Positions 17,492 to 26,253 are shown, counted from the stretch's first letter. The stretch: 64,000 bases of DNA from Nitrospirota bacterium (GCA_016219645.1 JACRLR010000040.1:248001-312000); one strand, 5' to 3'. Notes: a model not told the origin generated them from the sequence alone. Numbers and translations: made by a program.

Positions 17492-18361
17492 ATGAGGAAC
17501 GCCTTTTTCCGCGGGCATGGATTGGGCAATGACTATCTCGTGATGGACCCCAAAAACCTGTCGTTCTCACTCACGGCATCACGGATTACCTCCATCTGCA
17601 ATCGACATTGGGGTCTAGGCAGTGACGGGATTCTTGCGCTGGTCCCGTCAAAGATCGCGGACTTCGGGCTCCGCATTTTCAACCCTGACGGCAGCGAGGC
17701 GGAAAAATCCGGCAACGGTCTGCGTATTTTTGCCCGCTATCTCCACGCCACCGGCAAGACAAAGAAACGACAGTTCACTGTCGAGACGAAAGGCGGGCTG
17801 GTCACGATTACGCTGCATCTGGACCGGTACGGCGATGCGAGTTCTGTCACGGTCGAAATGGGCCAGGCCACGTTCCATCCGGCTTCACTGCCCTGCACCC
17901 TCACGATCAACGAACTGATCAACCAGCCCATTGTCGCCGATGGCCAATCCCTCACCTTCACTGGAGTGAGTGTGGGGAACCCCCACTGTGTCGTCTTCAA
18001 GCGGGCCGGGCAATCATGGTCGCGAGAAGATCTTTTGAAACTGGGACCGATTTTAGAGAACCATGCCTACTTCCCGAATCGAACGAATGTCCAACTCGCT
18101 GTACCGACCGGTCCCAAAGAGCTCTTTATCCTGATCTGGGAACGAGGGGCCGGCGAAACTCAGGCCTCTGGCTCATCCTCCTGCGCAGCCGCAAGTGCGG
18201 CAGTCCGGCTAGGCCTGGTAAAAAGCCCTGTGAGAGTCAAGATGCCAGGGGGGCAACTCAACATCGAGGTCGCCCAAGACTTCAGTCTGACGATGAAGGG
18301 GCCGGTCGCGGAAGTGGCGCGGGGAAGGCTGAGTCCCTCCTTCGTACGATCGCTCCGATGA
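17492..18361 (+). CDS. dapF: DapF-fold protein, diaminopimelate epimerase-like, both catalytic Cys replaced
   Basis: 289 residues, the normal length, with the two-domain DapF fold and its motifs: GHGLGNDYLVMD at the start, NPDGSEAEKSGNGLRIFARYL, VSVGNPHCVVF, and ERGAGETQASGSSSCAAA. In authentic DapF the two cysteines acting as acid/base pair sit in the MCGNG and ACGTG motifs. Here they are Ser73 (codon TCC) and Ser226 (codon TCT). Cys231 is displaced from the active-site position. The rest of the pocket is kept. So this may be a non-epimerising relative, or a serine variant with different chemistry. AGGAG precedes ATG with 8-nt spacing. Confidence 0.75.
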   Translation: MRNAFFRGHGLGNDYLVMDPKNLSFSLTASRITSICNRHWGLGSDGILALVPSKIADFGLRIFNPDGSEAEKSGNGLRIFARYLHATGKTKKRQFTVETKGGLVTITLHLDRYGDASSVTVEMGQATFHPASLPCTLTINELINQPIVADGQSLTFTGVSVGNPHCVVFKRAGQSWSREDLLKLGPILENHAYFPNRTNVQLAVPTGPKELFILIWERGAGETQASGSSSCAAASAAVRLGLVKSPVRVKMPGGQLNIEVAQDFSLTMKGPVAEVARGRLSPSFVRSLR

Positions 18362-18364
18362 GGG

Positions 18365-18936
18365 AATCGATGGGTAATGGGCAATGGCAAATGGTTGATG
18401 GGTAATGGTTCATGGATGATGGTTAATGGGAAATGGCCGATGGGAGATGGTTTATAGCTCATGCTTCTCGGTAGTAGAATCTAAAAATGAAGAAACCGAA
18501 TATTGAGAATGTCGAGGACATGCCCATTTATCAATCATGTTTTCATCTCGCGACAGAAATCGAAAAGATTTCGCGTGCCTTCGATTCAGACTTCCGCTGG
18601 CTTCGGGGGCAGGTACTCCGTTCATCCGAATCCGTCTGCGCGAATATGACGGAGGGGTTCTATTCGCAGTACAGCACTGAGTACCTTCAAGCGCTCTACC
18701 GCTGTCGTCGAGAGGGACGAGAGACGAAGACCCATCTTTGTTATGCGATGAGCGTGAAGCAGCTGCCTGAAGCCGCTGGAAGGCTACTCACGACGGGATA
18801 CGATGAGGCGCTTAAGCAACTCGCGAACCTGATTGCCAGCATTGAGCGGAAAATTCGTCACCGCGGAAAGGGCAAGGCTGAGCCGGAATCACGGTCCTCT
18901 TAGTACATTCGCCATCACCCATTCACCATTAACCAT
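18365..18936. repeat. Inverted word-repeat arms flanking a small gene
   Basis: Left arm 18368-18460 is a run of GGTAATGGGCAATGGC, GGTTGATGGGTAATGG and similar words. Right arm 18907-18936 is CCATCACCCATTCACCATTA followed by ACCATG. The arms are complementary and enclose the four-helix-bundle gene at 18487-18903. Confidence 0.65.
18487..18903 (+). CDS. Four helix bundle protein (23S rRNA-intervening-sequence family)
   Basis: 138 residues, all predicted helical. The block LRSSESVCANMTEGFYSQYSTEYLQALYRCRREGRETKTHL is typical of the small S23/IVS-type four-helix-bundle proteins, found within rRNA intervening sequences and as stand-alone genes in repeats and mobile regions. Function unproven; structures of family members are pentameric helical bundles. 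It stands between dapF and uvrC inside a pair of inverted repeat arms, suggesting acquisition with the repeat. Confidence 0.8.
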   Translation: MKKPNIENVEDMPIYQSCFHLATEIEKISRAFDSDFRWLRGQVLRSSESVCANMTEGFYSQYSTEYLQALYRCRREGRETKTHLCYAMSVKQLPEAAGRLLTTGYDEALKQLANLIASIERKIRHRGKGKAEPESRSS

Positions 18937-20761
18937 GAATCTTGGTGCCACCCTCCAATCCAAACTCGACCACGTGCCGGACCAGCCGGGAGTCTATCTA
19001 TTCAGGGACGAGCGAGGTGAATTGCTCTACATCGGGAAAGCGGCGGTTTTGTCACATCGCGTGCGGTCCTACTTTCAAAAAGGGGCAGACCGCTCTCCGA
19101 AACATACAGCCCTGATCAGTTACATTGCAGATCTGGAAACGATCGTCACCCGATCAGAACTCGAAGCACTTATCCTTGAAAGTAATCTGATCAAGCAGCA
19201 CAGGCCCCGATTCAATGTGGTGTTGCGGGACGATAAACAATACCCCTACCTTCGTCTGCCGATCAAAGAAGACTTCCCGCGACTCTCCATCGTCCGCCGC
19301 GTGCAACAAGATGGCGCGCTCTATTATGGCCCCTATAGCCCAGCAGGCGCGTTGCGTGAGACGTTGAGAGTCATCAAGAAAGCCTTCCCCCTGGCCACCT
19401 GCACGATCGAGATCAACGGTAAGGCGGAGCGAGCCTGTATCGAATTCGAAATCAAACGGTGCATGGCGCCTTGCACCGGCAATCAATCGAAAGAGGGCTA
19501 TCACGGTATCGTCAAACAGGTGCGTCAGTTTCTCGAAGGACGCGACCATGAATTACTGGACGATTTGCGCATGCAGATGGAAACGGCGGCGGCACATGAA
19601 GAGTTCGAGGAAGCGGCGCGCTTGCGCGACCGGCTTTTCAACATCGAACGCACACTCGAGAAACAACGGATTACCCAGACAACGACGACCGACCAGGATG
19701 TCATTGGCCTGGCGCGGCAAGGCGCCGCGGTCGACCTCCAGATCCTCTTCGTGCGCGGCGGCCTCCTGATCGGACGCAAGGACTTCTTTTGGCCCAATTC
19801 AGCCGATGCCGGCGACGAGGAACTCGTTCGATCCGCCATTGAACAGTTCTACAACAAAGACGGTCAGCCGCCCAAAGAGTTGCTTGTCCCCTCCAACCTG
19901 GATGACGTCAGGGTCATCGAAGAGTGGTTGTCAGGCAAGCGCGGGAGCGAGGTTCGCGTCGTGGCGCCTGAGCGGGGCGTCAAACATCAATTGCTCCTCC
20001 TGGCGGAGGAAAACGCCGGCGCCGCGGTAGCCAGCCACCTGCGCGACGAAGAAATCGGGCGACAAGCAGTCGAAGAACTGAAGCGGCTCGTACGTTTGGC
20101 CATCGCACCCCGGCGCATCGAAGGGTTCGATATTTCAAACACCATGGGCAACCAATCTGTCGCGTCCATGGTCGTATGGGAAGACGGTCAGATGAAGAAA
20201 GCCGACTACCGTCGGTTCAAAATCCAAACCGTGACCGGCGCCAACGATTTCGCCAGTATGCAGGAAGTCGTCACGCGTCGCTACGGAGAGAGCGAGCATC
20301 TCGCACGTCCTGATCTCATCCTGATCGACGGAGGACTGGGCCAGCTCGCCGCAGCTATGGAAGGGCTGAAACAAGTCGGCCATCAGGACCTGGCGATTAT
20401 CGGATTGGCCAAGGCACGTGGCGAGAAGGATGAACGGATTTTCCTGCCTGGGCGAAAGAATCCCATCGTGCTTCGCGCGAACTCCCCGGCCACCCATCTT
20501 GTGCAACGCATTCGCGACGAAGCCCATCGATTTGCGATTACATTCCATCGCAAACTTCGCGGCAAAGCCCTGATGGCCTCACAACTGGATCAGGTGATCG
20601 GTATCGGCGAAATCAAGCGGGCCCGCCTGCTTAAGCGATATGGCAACCTGGCGAATATTGCTGCGGCCACGGACGATGAATTGACGGCAGCCGGTCTCGA
20701 TCCCAAGACCGTTGCGGAGCTGCGGAAAGCGTTCGCGCAATCTACTCCGTCCGGCAGTTGA
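18935..20761 (+). CDS. uvrC: Excinuclease ABC subunit C
   Basis: 608 residues, full length. N-terminal GIY-YIG nuclease (PGVYLFRDERGELLYIGKAAVLSHRVRSYF) for the 3' incision; CxxC-type region CMAPCTGNQ; UVR domain (HEEFEEAARLRDRLFNIERTLEKQ) that binds UvrB; RNase H-like domain (GFDISNTMGNQSVASMVVWEDGQ, LILIDGGLGQLAAA) for the 5' incision; and a C-terminal helix-hairpin-helix pair. The open frame begins at 18833, but ATG 18935 gives the standard MNLGATLQSKLDHVPDQPGVY start. The ATG lies in a repeat arm (AACCATG), so no ribosome site is seen. Confidence 0.95.
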   Translation: MNLGATLQSKLDHVPDQPGVYLFRDERGELLYIGKAAVLSHRVRSYFQKGADRSPKHTALISYIADLETIVTRSELEALILESNLIKQHRPRFNVVLRDDKQYPYLRLPIKEDFPRLSIVRRVQQDGALYYGPYSPAGALRETLRVIKKAFPLATCTIEINGKAERACIEFEIKRCMAPCTGNQSKEGYHGIVKQVRQFLEGRDHELLDDLRMQMETAAAHEEFEEAARLRDRLFNIERTLEKQRITQTTTTDQDVIGLARQGAAVDLQILFVRGGLLIGRKDFFWPNSADAGDEELVRSAIEQFYNKDGQPPKELLVPSNLDDVRVIEEWLSGKRGSEVRVVAPERGVKHQLLLLAEENAGAAVASHLRDEEIGRQAVEELKRLVRLAIAPRRIEGFDISNTMGNQSVASMVVWEDGQMKKADYRRFKIQTVTGANDFASMQEVVTRRYGESEHLARPDLILIDGGLGQLAAAMEGLKQVGHQDLAIIGLAKARGEKDERIFLPGRKNPIVLRANSPATHLVQRIRDEAHRFAITFHRKLRGKALMASQLDQVIGIGEIKRARLLKRYGNLANIAAATDDELTAAGLDPKTVAELRKAFAQSTPSGS

Positions 20762-20764
20762 ATG

Positions 20765-20890
20765 CGGTCATCTGCGAGGTCTGTCTGGTCTATCTGGTCT
20801 GTTCGGTCTATCTCGTCAGCTCGTTAAACGAAACCAACCAGACAGACCAGATAGACCAGATAGACTGGCGGACTTTTTCAGCATCCTGCT
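20765..20890. terminator. Inverted repeat between convergent uvrC and porin genes
   Basis: Left arm GGTCTGTCTGGTCTATCTGG, right arm CCAGACAGACCAGATAGACC, about 20 bp each with an intervening loop. It is followed by CTGGCGGACTTTTTCAGCAT, which includes TTTTT and the conserved element end GCATCCTGC. Could end transcription of uvrC, and also of the porin on the other strand. Confidence 0.6.
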
Positions 20891-20891
20891 G

Positions 20892-22244
20892 CTAAAAGAT
20901 GAAATTGATGCTCACGGTCCCCAGATGGACATAGGCATGGTATGTCCCGTCCACGGTGGGGCTGATGATGTTACCGGTAATCGTCCGTGACTCATAGAAC
21001 CACTCCTGAAACGCCATATCGAGTCCAATTGCTTTCGGCCACAGTGCGGAGGTTCCTCCGCAAGGCACCAGGCCTAGAAATTTAGCCTGGCCTTTGCATA
21101 CAAAGCCCGTCCCGATGGACAGCGTGTTGGCAGTTAAAGAAATCGTCGCCGGGTTGAACGTGGTATCGGGAACGGGATTCTCGGTCCTGGTGTACCCGGA
21201 TCGGACTGCCACATCCCAATGGGGCAACCACGAGGGGTTGAGCCATTTGTATTCGGTGCCAATCGCTACGACCGGCACTGTCTTCCATTGTTGTGGTTGC
21301 GGGATGACCTGGCCCGATGAAAGGTGGATATCGAGGTTTCGATTCGAATTCCACCCGACATATTCCACGTCGAGTTCCAGTTTCCATTCCCGTTCACTGG
21401 TACGGACCGGCCAGATGGCAACGGCTCCTGTATAAATCTGGGGAAGCACGAGGCTGGTGGACGCATCGGCCACCTTCGTCCCGTTGACCAACAGCGATCC
21501 GTCCAATGGCACCACAGCCTGGGTGCGATAAACCAGGCCGATAGAGGCGATCGGTTGGCCATCGCTGTTTCTCAGGGGCGTATAGAGCAGACTGAAGTTT
21601 GCGCCGGCTCCTGTTCCTTTGCCGTTGGCCTCAATAGAAGCTCCAGCTAAGGGCCCGGTGCCCATTTGCTTCTGCTCGGCATGTCCCTGTCCAAGAAAAC
21701 TAGCGAACGTATAGATGTCTGCACCTATCCCGATGGCCAATTGATCATTCAACTTGTAAGCCACCGTTGGCTTGATATCGATGAGCGGAAGCGCTGCAGA
21801 GGTGACGACGGTATTGAAGGGGCCACCCACGGGATAACGGATGTTCAATCCGAATGGCGAGTTGAGGCCGAGTCCGACCGTCACGTCGGACAAGCTGTTC
21901 CATCCAAGAGATCCTAGGTTCGCGCTCACATAGGAATAGCTCGGTGGGGGATTGGCGATAGTTCCTCCAAAGTCTCCCCGACTGTCTATTCCGGTCGGGC
22001 TGGTATACGTGACGGACCCCCCAACGAGGGTTGTTCCGTTGAGTACTTGGATCCCCTTCACTTGGCTCAGTCCAGCTGGGTTGTAATGGATTGCGGAAGG
22101 GTCGTCGGCCTGGGCACTAAAAGCATTCCCCTGCCCGGCCGCCGTCGCTCCCTGTGGCTGGAACCGAATCCCTTGCGCATGTCCAAGCTGCGGGCACAGG
22201 ATAAAAAACAGCACCAGAGCCAAAACGAATTGTCGGCCTCTCAT
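20892..22244 (-). CDS. FadL/OmpP1-family outer-membrane transporter
   Basis: 450 residues. Signal peptide (RQFVLALVLFFILCPQLGHA) followed by the FadL-type N-terminal hatch sequence RFQPQGATAAGQGNAFSAQ and DDPSAIHYNPAGLSQVKG, in which the NPAG motif is diagnostic. The rest is amphipathic beta strands ending in INFIF, a C-terminal Phe typical of outer-membrane barrels. FadL proteins take up long-chain fatty acids and other hydrophobic compounds; in some rhizobia they help import long-chain AHLs. It is divergent from the luxR-type gene 198 bp away, so an AHL-related role is conceivable but unproven. Confidence 0.85.
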   Translation of the reverse strand: MRGRQFVLALVLFFILCPQLGHAQGIRFQPQGATAAGQGNAFSAQADDPSAIHYNPAGLSQVKGIQVLNGTTLVGGSVTYTSPTGIDSRGDFGGTIANPPPSYSYVSANLGSLGWNSLSDVTVGLGLNSPFGLNIRYPVGGPFNTVVTSAALPLIDIKPTVAYKLNDQLAIGIGADIYTFASFLGQGHAEQKQMGTGPLAGASIEANGKGTGAGANFSLLYTPLRNSDGQPIASIGLVYRTQAVVPLDGSLLVNGTKVADASTSLVLPQIYTGAVAIWPVRTSEREWKLELDVEYVGWNSNRNLDIHLSSGQVIPQPQQWKTVPVVAIGTEYKWLNPSWLPHWDVAVRSGYTRTENPVPDTTFNPATISLTANTLSIGTGFVCKGQAKFLGLVPCGGTSALWPKAIGLDMAFQEWFYESRTITGNIISPTVDGTYHAYVHLGTVSINFIF

Positions 22245-22442
22245 GCCATCTTCCTACCCGATGTCATCTTTTATCTGACAGCGCTAATGAGTACACGTTC
22301 CTCACGGCAACGGAACTTCCCAATGTTTCTTGCGTATATAGCTGAATTGACCACGAACCCGCTAGGGCTAAAATACCTTATCGCAAACCGGCTTGTCTTA
22401 TGGTAGCCTTTCGAGACTTCAGTACTATAAGGAAGGCAATCT

Positions 22443-23243
22443 ATGGCACACCTCCAGAACAAGCGGCCCTTTCCCAAAGCGCTCTTTACCCAGCTCACCA
22501 AACCAGAGTGTGAGAATTTTATTGAAGTACTGCACTTTGCGGCGCAATCAGAAAGTGTCGAAGATGTCAAAGATGTGCTCACACGGTTCCAAACTCTGTT
22601 TCCCTTTACCCGGGTGATCGGTGGGCTCGCAAAACTCAGCCCCTCTGGCGCATTTGAGGGTTTTACCAATGTCCTCAATGTCAGCTATCCAGAAGAATGG
22701 ATTCGCCTCTACTGGCAGAGGGGGTATTTTGAGGTCGATCCGGTCCTCCAGACAGCCTTGCAGAAACCAGGGACTCAACATTGGGAATCTACCTACAAGG
22801 CGGCGAGCTCGGACAAACAGCGAGAATTCATGGAAGCGGCGAAGGAGTTCGGTTTGGGGGATGGGATCACAACCGGATCAACGGATACGGCATGTGGATA
22901 CGGAACCTTCTGCTCATTTGCTTCTGCTGAACGCGTGGATGCGAAACGGTACATGCCGCTCGTCGAGTACTTTGGATATCACGTCCATCTTGCTCTCTTG
23001 CGCACCGCCCCAAAGAGTTCGCAAGCCGTTGCGCCCTGTGTGAGAGAACTCACGCTCCGTGAAATGACGATCCTCAACTGGGTCAGGCAGGGCAAGACGA
23101 ATTGGGAGATCGCCAAAATCATGAGCGTGACTGAACGGACCATTCGGTTCCACGTGGAGAGCATCTTCTCAAAGTTGGATGTCACCTCGCGATCCCATGC
23201 GGTTGCGACCGCCATCGAACATGGTCTGCCGAACGTGGTGTAA
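22443..23243 (+). CDS. LuxR-family quorum-sensing transcription factor
   Basis: 266 residues. N-terminal autoinducer-binding domain keeps the family's six near-invariant residues: W86, Y90, D99, P100, W114 and G141 (in EEWIRLYW, EVDPVL, QHWES, GLGDGIT). C-terminal LuxR HTH at ~203-260 (ELTLREMTILNWVRQGKTNW, then EIAKIMSVTERTIRFHVESI) retains E207, L211 and G217. Start ATG with AAGGAAGG upstream. Convergent with a LuxI-type synthase 37 bp away, so very probably its cognate receptor. Likely binds the palindrome at 24071-24096. Confidence 0.93.
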   Translation: MAHLQNKRPFPKALFTQLTKPECENFIEVLHFAAQSESVEDVKDVLTRFQTLFPFTRVIGGLAKLSPSGAFEGFTNVLNVSYPEEWIRLYWQRGYFEVDPVLQTALQKPGTQHWESTYKAASSDKQREFMEAAKEFGLGDGITTGSTDTACGYGTFCSFASAERVDAKRYMPLVEYFGYHVHLALLRTAPKSSQAVAPCVRELTLREMTILNWVRQGKTNWEIAKIMSVTERTIRFHVESIFSKLDVTSRSHAVATAIEHGLPNVV

Positions 23244-23279
23244 CCACATGAGGCTTGTTTGATCTCAGCAGGGCTTCTG

Positions 23280-23993
23280 CTACGCCTCTGCTCCTACTAA
23301 CCCTAACCTCTGGCAGTTCGAGTACGTCGAATTCCGTCCCACTATCATCTCTCCCTGTAACGTCTCGATAGAGGAGATCCAGTTCAGCAACCGTGGTTTT
23401 TTGACCGCATTCTCTTCGTCAAATCGAACCATATCGTACAGCGCTGCTACGGAACTGGCTCCAGCGGGAGGCAGCACCACCGGCTCTCCTATCATTTCAC
23501 AAGGGAACCCGAGCGCCCGAAGCGTGCGAAAGAACCGGTGTTCGACCTCAAGATAGTAATACCGAATGTCGTTCGCCACCGCCCATTGATAGACGCCTTT
23601 CAACAGCACCAGCATCATCTTGGATGAGAGTCCTCTGTCGCGGATTTCAGGATCAATCGCAAGCCTGGTGATCTCGGCAGTATCTGAAGTTTTTCTGAGT
23701 TGGTAGCCGGCCGGGAGCAAGGCACCAAACTCTTTTTCGAGCATGAACTGCCCGGAAGAGGGAAGGAGTCGCGCTGCTCCAACAACCGTTCCGTCATCTC
23801 TGATCAACCCAACGGTTGTCCCCCACAAATCGTACAGATCGATTTCCTGCCGATCATCTGTTTCGGGAACCCACTTCAGTGACTCAGCAAACACTTTATG
23901 CCGGAGTCGATATGATTGAGTGAGCTGCTCCCCATGCAGGGTCTTTACAACAAAACCATTTTCACTGAATTCGACATCGTTCACTGCGTGCAT
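23280..23993 (-). CDS. LuxI-family acyl-homoserine-lactone synthase
   Basis: 237 residues from ATG 23993, chosen because AAAGGAG lies 8 nt upstream; an earlier in-frame start (24056) lacks a ribosome site. All residues normally invariant in LuxI enzymes are present in order: R31, F35, W41 (RHKVFAESLKW), D52 and D55 (EIDLYD), R75 (GAARLLPS), F89 (LEKEF), E107 and R110 (AEITRLAI). It should make N-acyl-homoserine lactone from S-adenosylmethionine and an acyl-carrier-protein thioester. Acyl chain length cannot be read. AHL production has been reported for Nitrospira moscoviensis. Convergent with luxR; a lux-box palindrome lies about 80 nt upstream. Confidence 0.92.
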   Translation of the reverse strand: MHAVNDVEFSENGFVVKTLHGEQLTQSYRLRHKVFAESLKWVPETDDRQEIDLYDLWGTTVGLIRDDGTVVGAARLLPSSGQFMLEKEFGALLPAGYQLRKTSDTAEITRLAIDPEIRDRGLSSKMMLVLLKGVYQWAVANDIRYYYLEVEHRFFRTLRALGFPCEMIGEPVVLPPAGASSVAALYDMVRFDEENAVKKPRLLNWISSIETLQGEMIVGRNSTYSNCQRLGLVGAEA

Positions 23994-24070
23994 CAGCCGT
24001 CTCCTTTCGTAAAGCCCATGAAAAGCCCTGTCACTTTCGCGGCCATTGTTTTTCATGTTCTACGTATTTC

Positions 24071-24096
24071 GTCACCTGGCGGAACCGCCAGGTGAC
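24071..24096. promoter_or_regulatory. lux-box-like palindrome upstream of the AHL synthase
   Basis: Perfect 26-bp palindrome: arms GTCACCTGGCGG and CCGCCAGGTGAC around AA. Its central 20 bp, ACCTGGCGGAACCGCCAGGT, has the ACCT-N12-AGGT layout of lux/las boxes. It lies between the divergent AHL synthase (start 23993, minus) and the histidine kinase (start 24209, plus), about 80 and 112 nt from them. A LuxR dimer bound here could activate luxI (positive feedback) and perhaps the kinase. No convincing -10 could be fixed. Confidence 0.82.
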
Positions 24097-24208
24097 CCAA
24101 TACGAGCAGGTGCGTACAAATAGGAGCCTGTCGAACCAAGGGGTCTCTACGAGGAGAGGCTCTGTTGCTATTTTCGTAGCATGAAATTTGGAGAGGGTCT
24201 TCTAACTG

Positions 24209-25027
24209 ATGAAAAACCGGCAGGGCTTTCAAATACTCGACGGATTTCGGCAATCCTCAGGAAAACCGACACAGCAACGTGCGGCTCTCACTCATGGAAT
24301 TCCCTGGGACACATCGGAGTCTCTTCCTTACCTGCTGCGGGATCAGGTCGGAGGCAGTCTCGCCTCTGCCCTCAAGGCATCCGAGCAACGTCTGACCGCG
24401 CTGTTGCACGATCGCAGCCGCATAGGAAGGGAACTGCACGACTCTGTGCTGCAAGCCCTCTATGCGATCGAGTTGAGCCTTGCACAATCCCCAGAGTTGC
24501 ACAGGGGTGTGCCGCCTGCTCTGCCACGTTCCAACGGTCAGGCGACCGATCAACTCAACAGGCTTATTCGAGATATCCGACGCATGATTCTCAGTGTGGA
24601 ATCTGACAACATCGATCCCTTCCGGCTGGTCTCCGAGTTACAAGCCCTTGCCCAGACTTGTGAGCAGGTGGGTAAATTACGGATTCGTGTGGCGGTTGCC
24701 CCTGCAGCAGCAGAAATCCTGACCGGCGAAGAAGCGCGCGAACTCGTTGCGATTGCCAGGGAGGCGTTGAGTAATTGTGTCCGCCACGCCCACGCGACAC
24801 AGATCGTGATTGCCCTTCGGCACATCGGCTCCCGAGTACGGCTGCGCATCTGCGACAACGGATCAGGCTTTGCCGTCGCTCAGGGACAGCCGAAAGGCAT
24901 CGGGATTGCCCAGATGGAAACTCGAGTTCGAAAGATCGGTGGTCGCCTGAACATCAAATCCACCCTGGGTCGAGGCACATGTATCACCGCCGATGTCTAT
25001 CTTGAGCCGGTGCTCGCGACGACATGA
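24209..25027 (+). CDS. NarL-partner-type sensor histidine kinase without evident sensor domain
   Basis: 272 residues. Dimerisation/phosphoacceptor helix RIGRELHDSVLQALYAIELSL with His77 is of the HisKA_3 type; the ATPase domain shows EALSNCVRHAHA (N box), DNGSGF (G1) and GIGIAQMETRVRKIGG (G2). There is no membrane segment, PAS or GAF in the ~60-residue N-terminus, so the input must come from a partner or that short region. GGAGAGG lies 12 nt before ATG. Its stop overlaps the next kinase (ATGA). The lux-box palindrome lies just upstream, so its transcription may be under LuxR control. Confidence 0.82.
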   Translation: MKNRQGFQILDGFRQSSGKPTQQRAALTHGIPWDTSESLPYLLRDQVGGSLASALKASEQRLTALLHDRSRIGRELHDSVLQALYAIELSLAQSPELHRGVPPALPRSNGQATDQLNRLIRDIRRMILSVESDNIDPFRLVSELQALAQTCEQVGKLRIRVAVAPAAAEILTGEEARELVAIAREALSNCVRHAHATQIVIALRHIGSRVRLRICDNGSGFAVAQGQPKGIGIAQMETRVRKIGGRLNIKSTLGRGTCITADVYLEPVLATT

Positions 25028-26253
25028 ACCGCCAACGCACTCAACGTGATACGGCATTATCTTCGAACGCTCCCAGCCGGGGGGTGCGCAGGGGCAACAA
25101 GACCGGTGCAAGCAGTTCCCTGAAGCCGGCTATCCCCCAGGGGGAGCCAATTGAGCAGTGCTATCGCACATTGCTAGGATTGTCCGGTAGTGCGATTCTG
25201 CTTCTCGCGCCTGACTCAATCATTCTAGGGTGGAACCGCTCGGCTGAAACAGTATCCGGCTGGATGGCCGATGAAGTACTGGGCCGGAACTTTGTGGAAC
25301 TCTGTCTCTCGAAGGAGGCGCGCGCCTCTTTTCGGATAAAACTCGCGCAGGTGACTCAAGGGGAGGAGATAAGGGGTCTTGAGGTCCCTCTCCGGACACG
25401 TACTGGATCACAGGCAATGCTTTCTTGGAGTCTCTCGCGGGTGCTGGGGACTCATGGAGACCTCATCGGCCTCATGGCAATTGGGACCGTCCTCCTTTCT
25501 GATACCCAGATTGAAGAAGAGCTCCTGCTGGCCCATGCTCAGATCCTGACCGAGGCTCGCAGGGCTGAGAAGGTTGCAGACGAGGAGCGGGGCAGAATTG
25601 CACGGGAGTTACACGACGAGTTTGGACAGGCCTTGACCGGTCTGAAATTCGACCTTGCCTGGTTCCGCAAACAACTGTCGCTGTTGCCTGCTCCAACCGG
25701 CAGCAGGGAGCTAGTGAGCAAAGTCCAGGCCATGTCGGGATCGATCGACGCACTGTTGGAATCTCTTCGTACGACAGTCGCAGACCTGCGCCCTGCGATG
25801 CTGAACGATCTTGGACTGGTCCCGGCATTGGAATCCCTCGCGGCGACATTCCAGCATCGCACGGGCGTGCGATGCCTGGTAGACGTGGACCCGGAAGTGT
25901 CATCCCTGGAGCTGCCCTCAGAAACGTCTGCCGCGTTGTTTCGAATCGCACAGGAATCATTGACCAATGTGATGCGTCATGCTGCCGCTTCGCTGGTACG
26001 AATACAGCTGTACCAGGGTGACGGCAGGGTGACGTTGGAAGTGGCTGACAACGGAAAGGGCGTTACCTGCGAGCGGATGAGCAAGCTCGATTCCTTCGGG
26101 CTTCGAGGGATGCAGGAACGAGTCTCCCTTCTGGGCGGCCACTTTTCTATCGGAGGTGCGCTCGGGGTCGGAACCACAGCCCGTGCCTCTGTGCCGACAC
26201 GCCGCTCAAAGGCTCTGGCCGACGGGCCGGTTGCGGAGGGCTCCATCCCATGA
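25024..26253 (+). CDS. PAS-domain sensor histidine kinase, HisKA_3 type
   Basis: 409 residues: basic N-terminal tail (1-40), PAS domain (~45-160, with LGWNRSAETVSGWMADEVLG), short coiled coil, phosphoacceptor helix RIARELHDEFGQALTGLKFDL with His197, and an ATPase domain (QESLTNVMRHAA, VADNGKGV, FGLRGMQERVSLLGG). Soluble, so it senses a cytoplasmic signal. Start overlaps the previous stop; its own stop overlaps the next regulator start (ATGA at 26250), so the three genes are one translationally coupled unit. Natural partner is the response regulator at 26250. Confidence 0.88.
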   Translation: MNRQRTQRDTALSSNAPSRGVRRGNKTGASSSLKPAIPQGEPIEQCYRTLLGLSGSAILLLAPDSIILGWNRSAETVSGWMADEVLGRNFVELCLSKEARASFRIKLAQVTQGEEIRGLEVPLRTRTGSQAMLSWSLSRVLGTHGDLIGLMAIGTVLLSDTQIEEELLLAHAQILTEARRAEKVADEERGRIARELHDEFGQALTGLKFDLAWFRKQLSLLPAPTGSRELVSKVQAMSGSIDALLESLRTTVADLRPAMLNDLGLVPALESLAATFQHRTGVRCLVDVDPEVSSLELPSETSAALFRIAQESLTNVMRHAAASLVRIQLYQGDGRVTLEVADNGKGVTCERMSKLDSFGLRGMQERVSLLGGHFSIGGALGVGTTARASVPTRRSKALADGPVAEGSIP

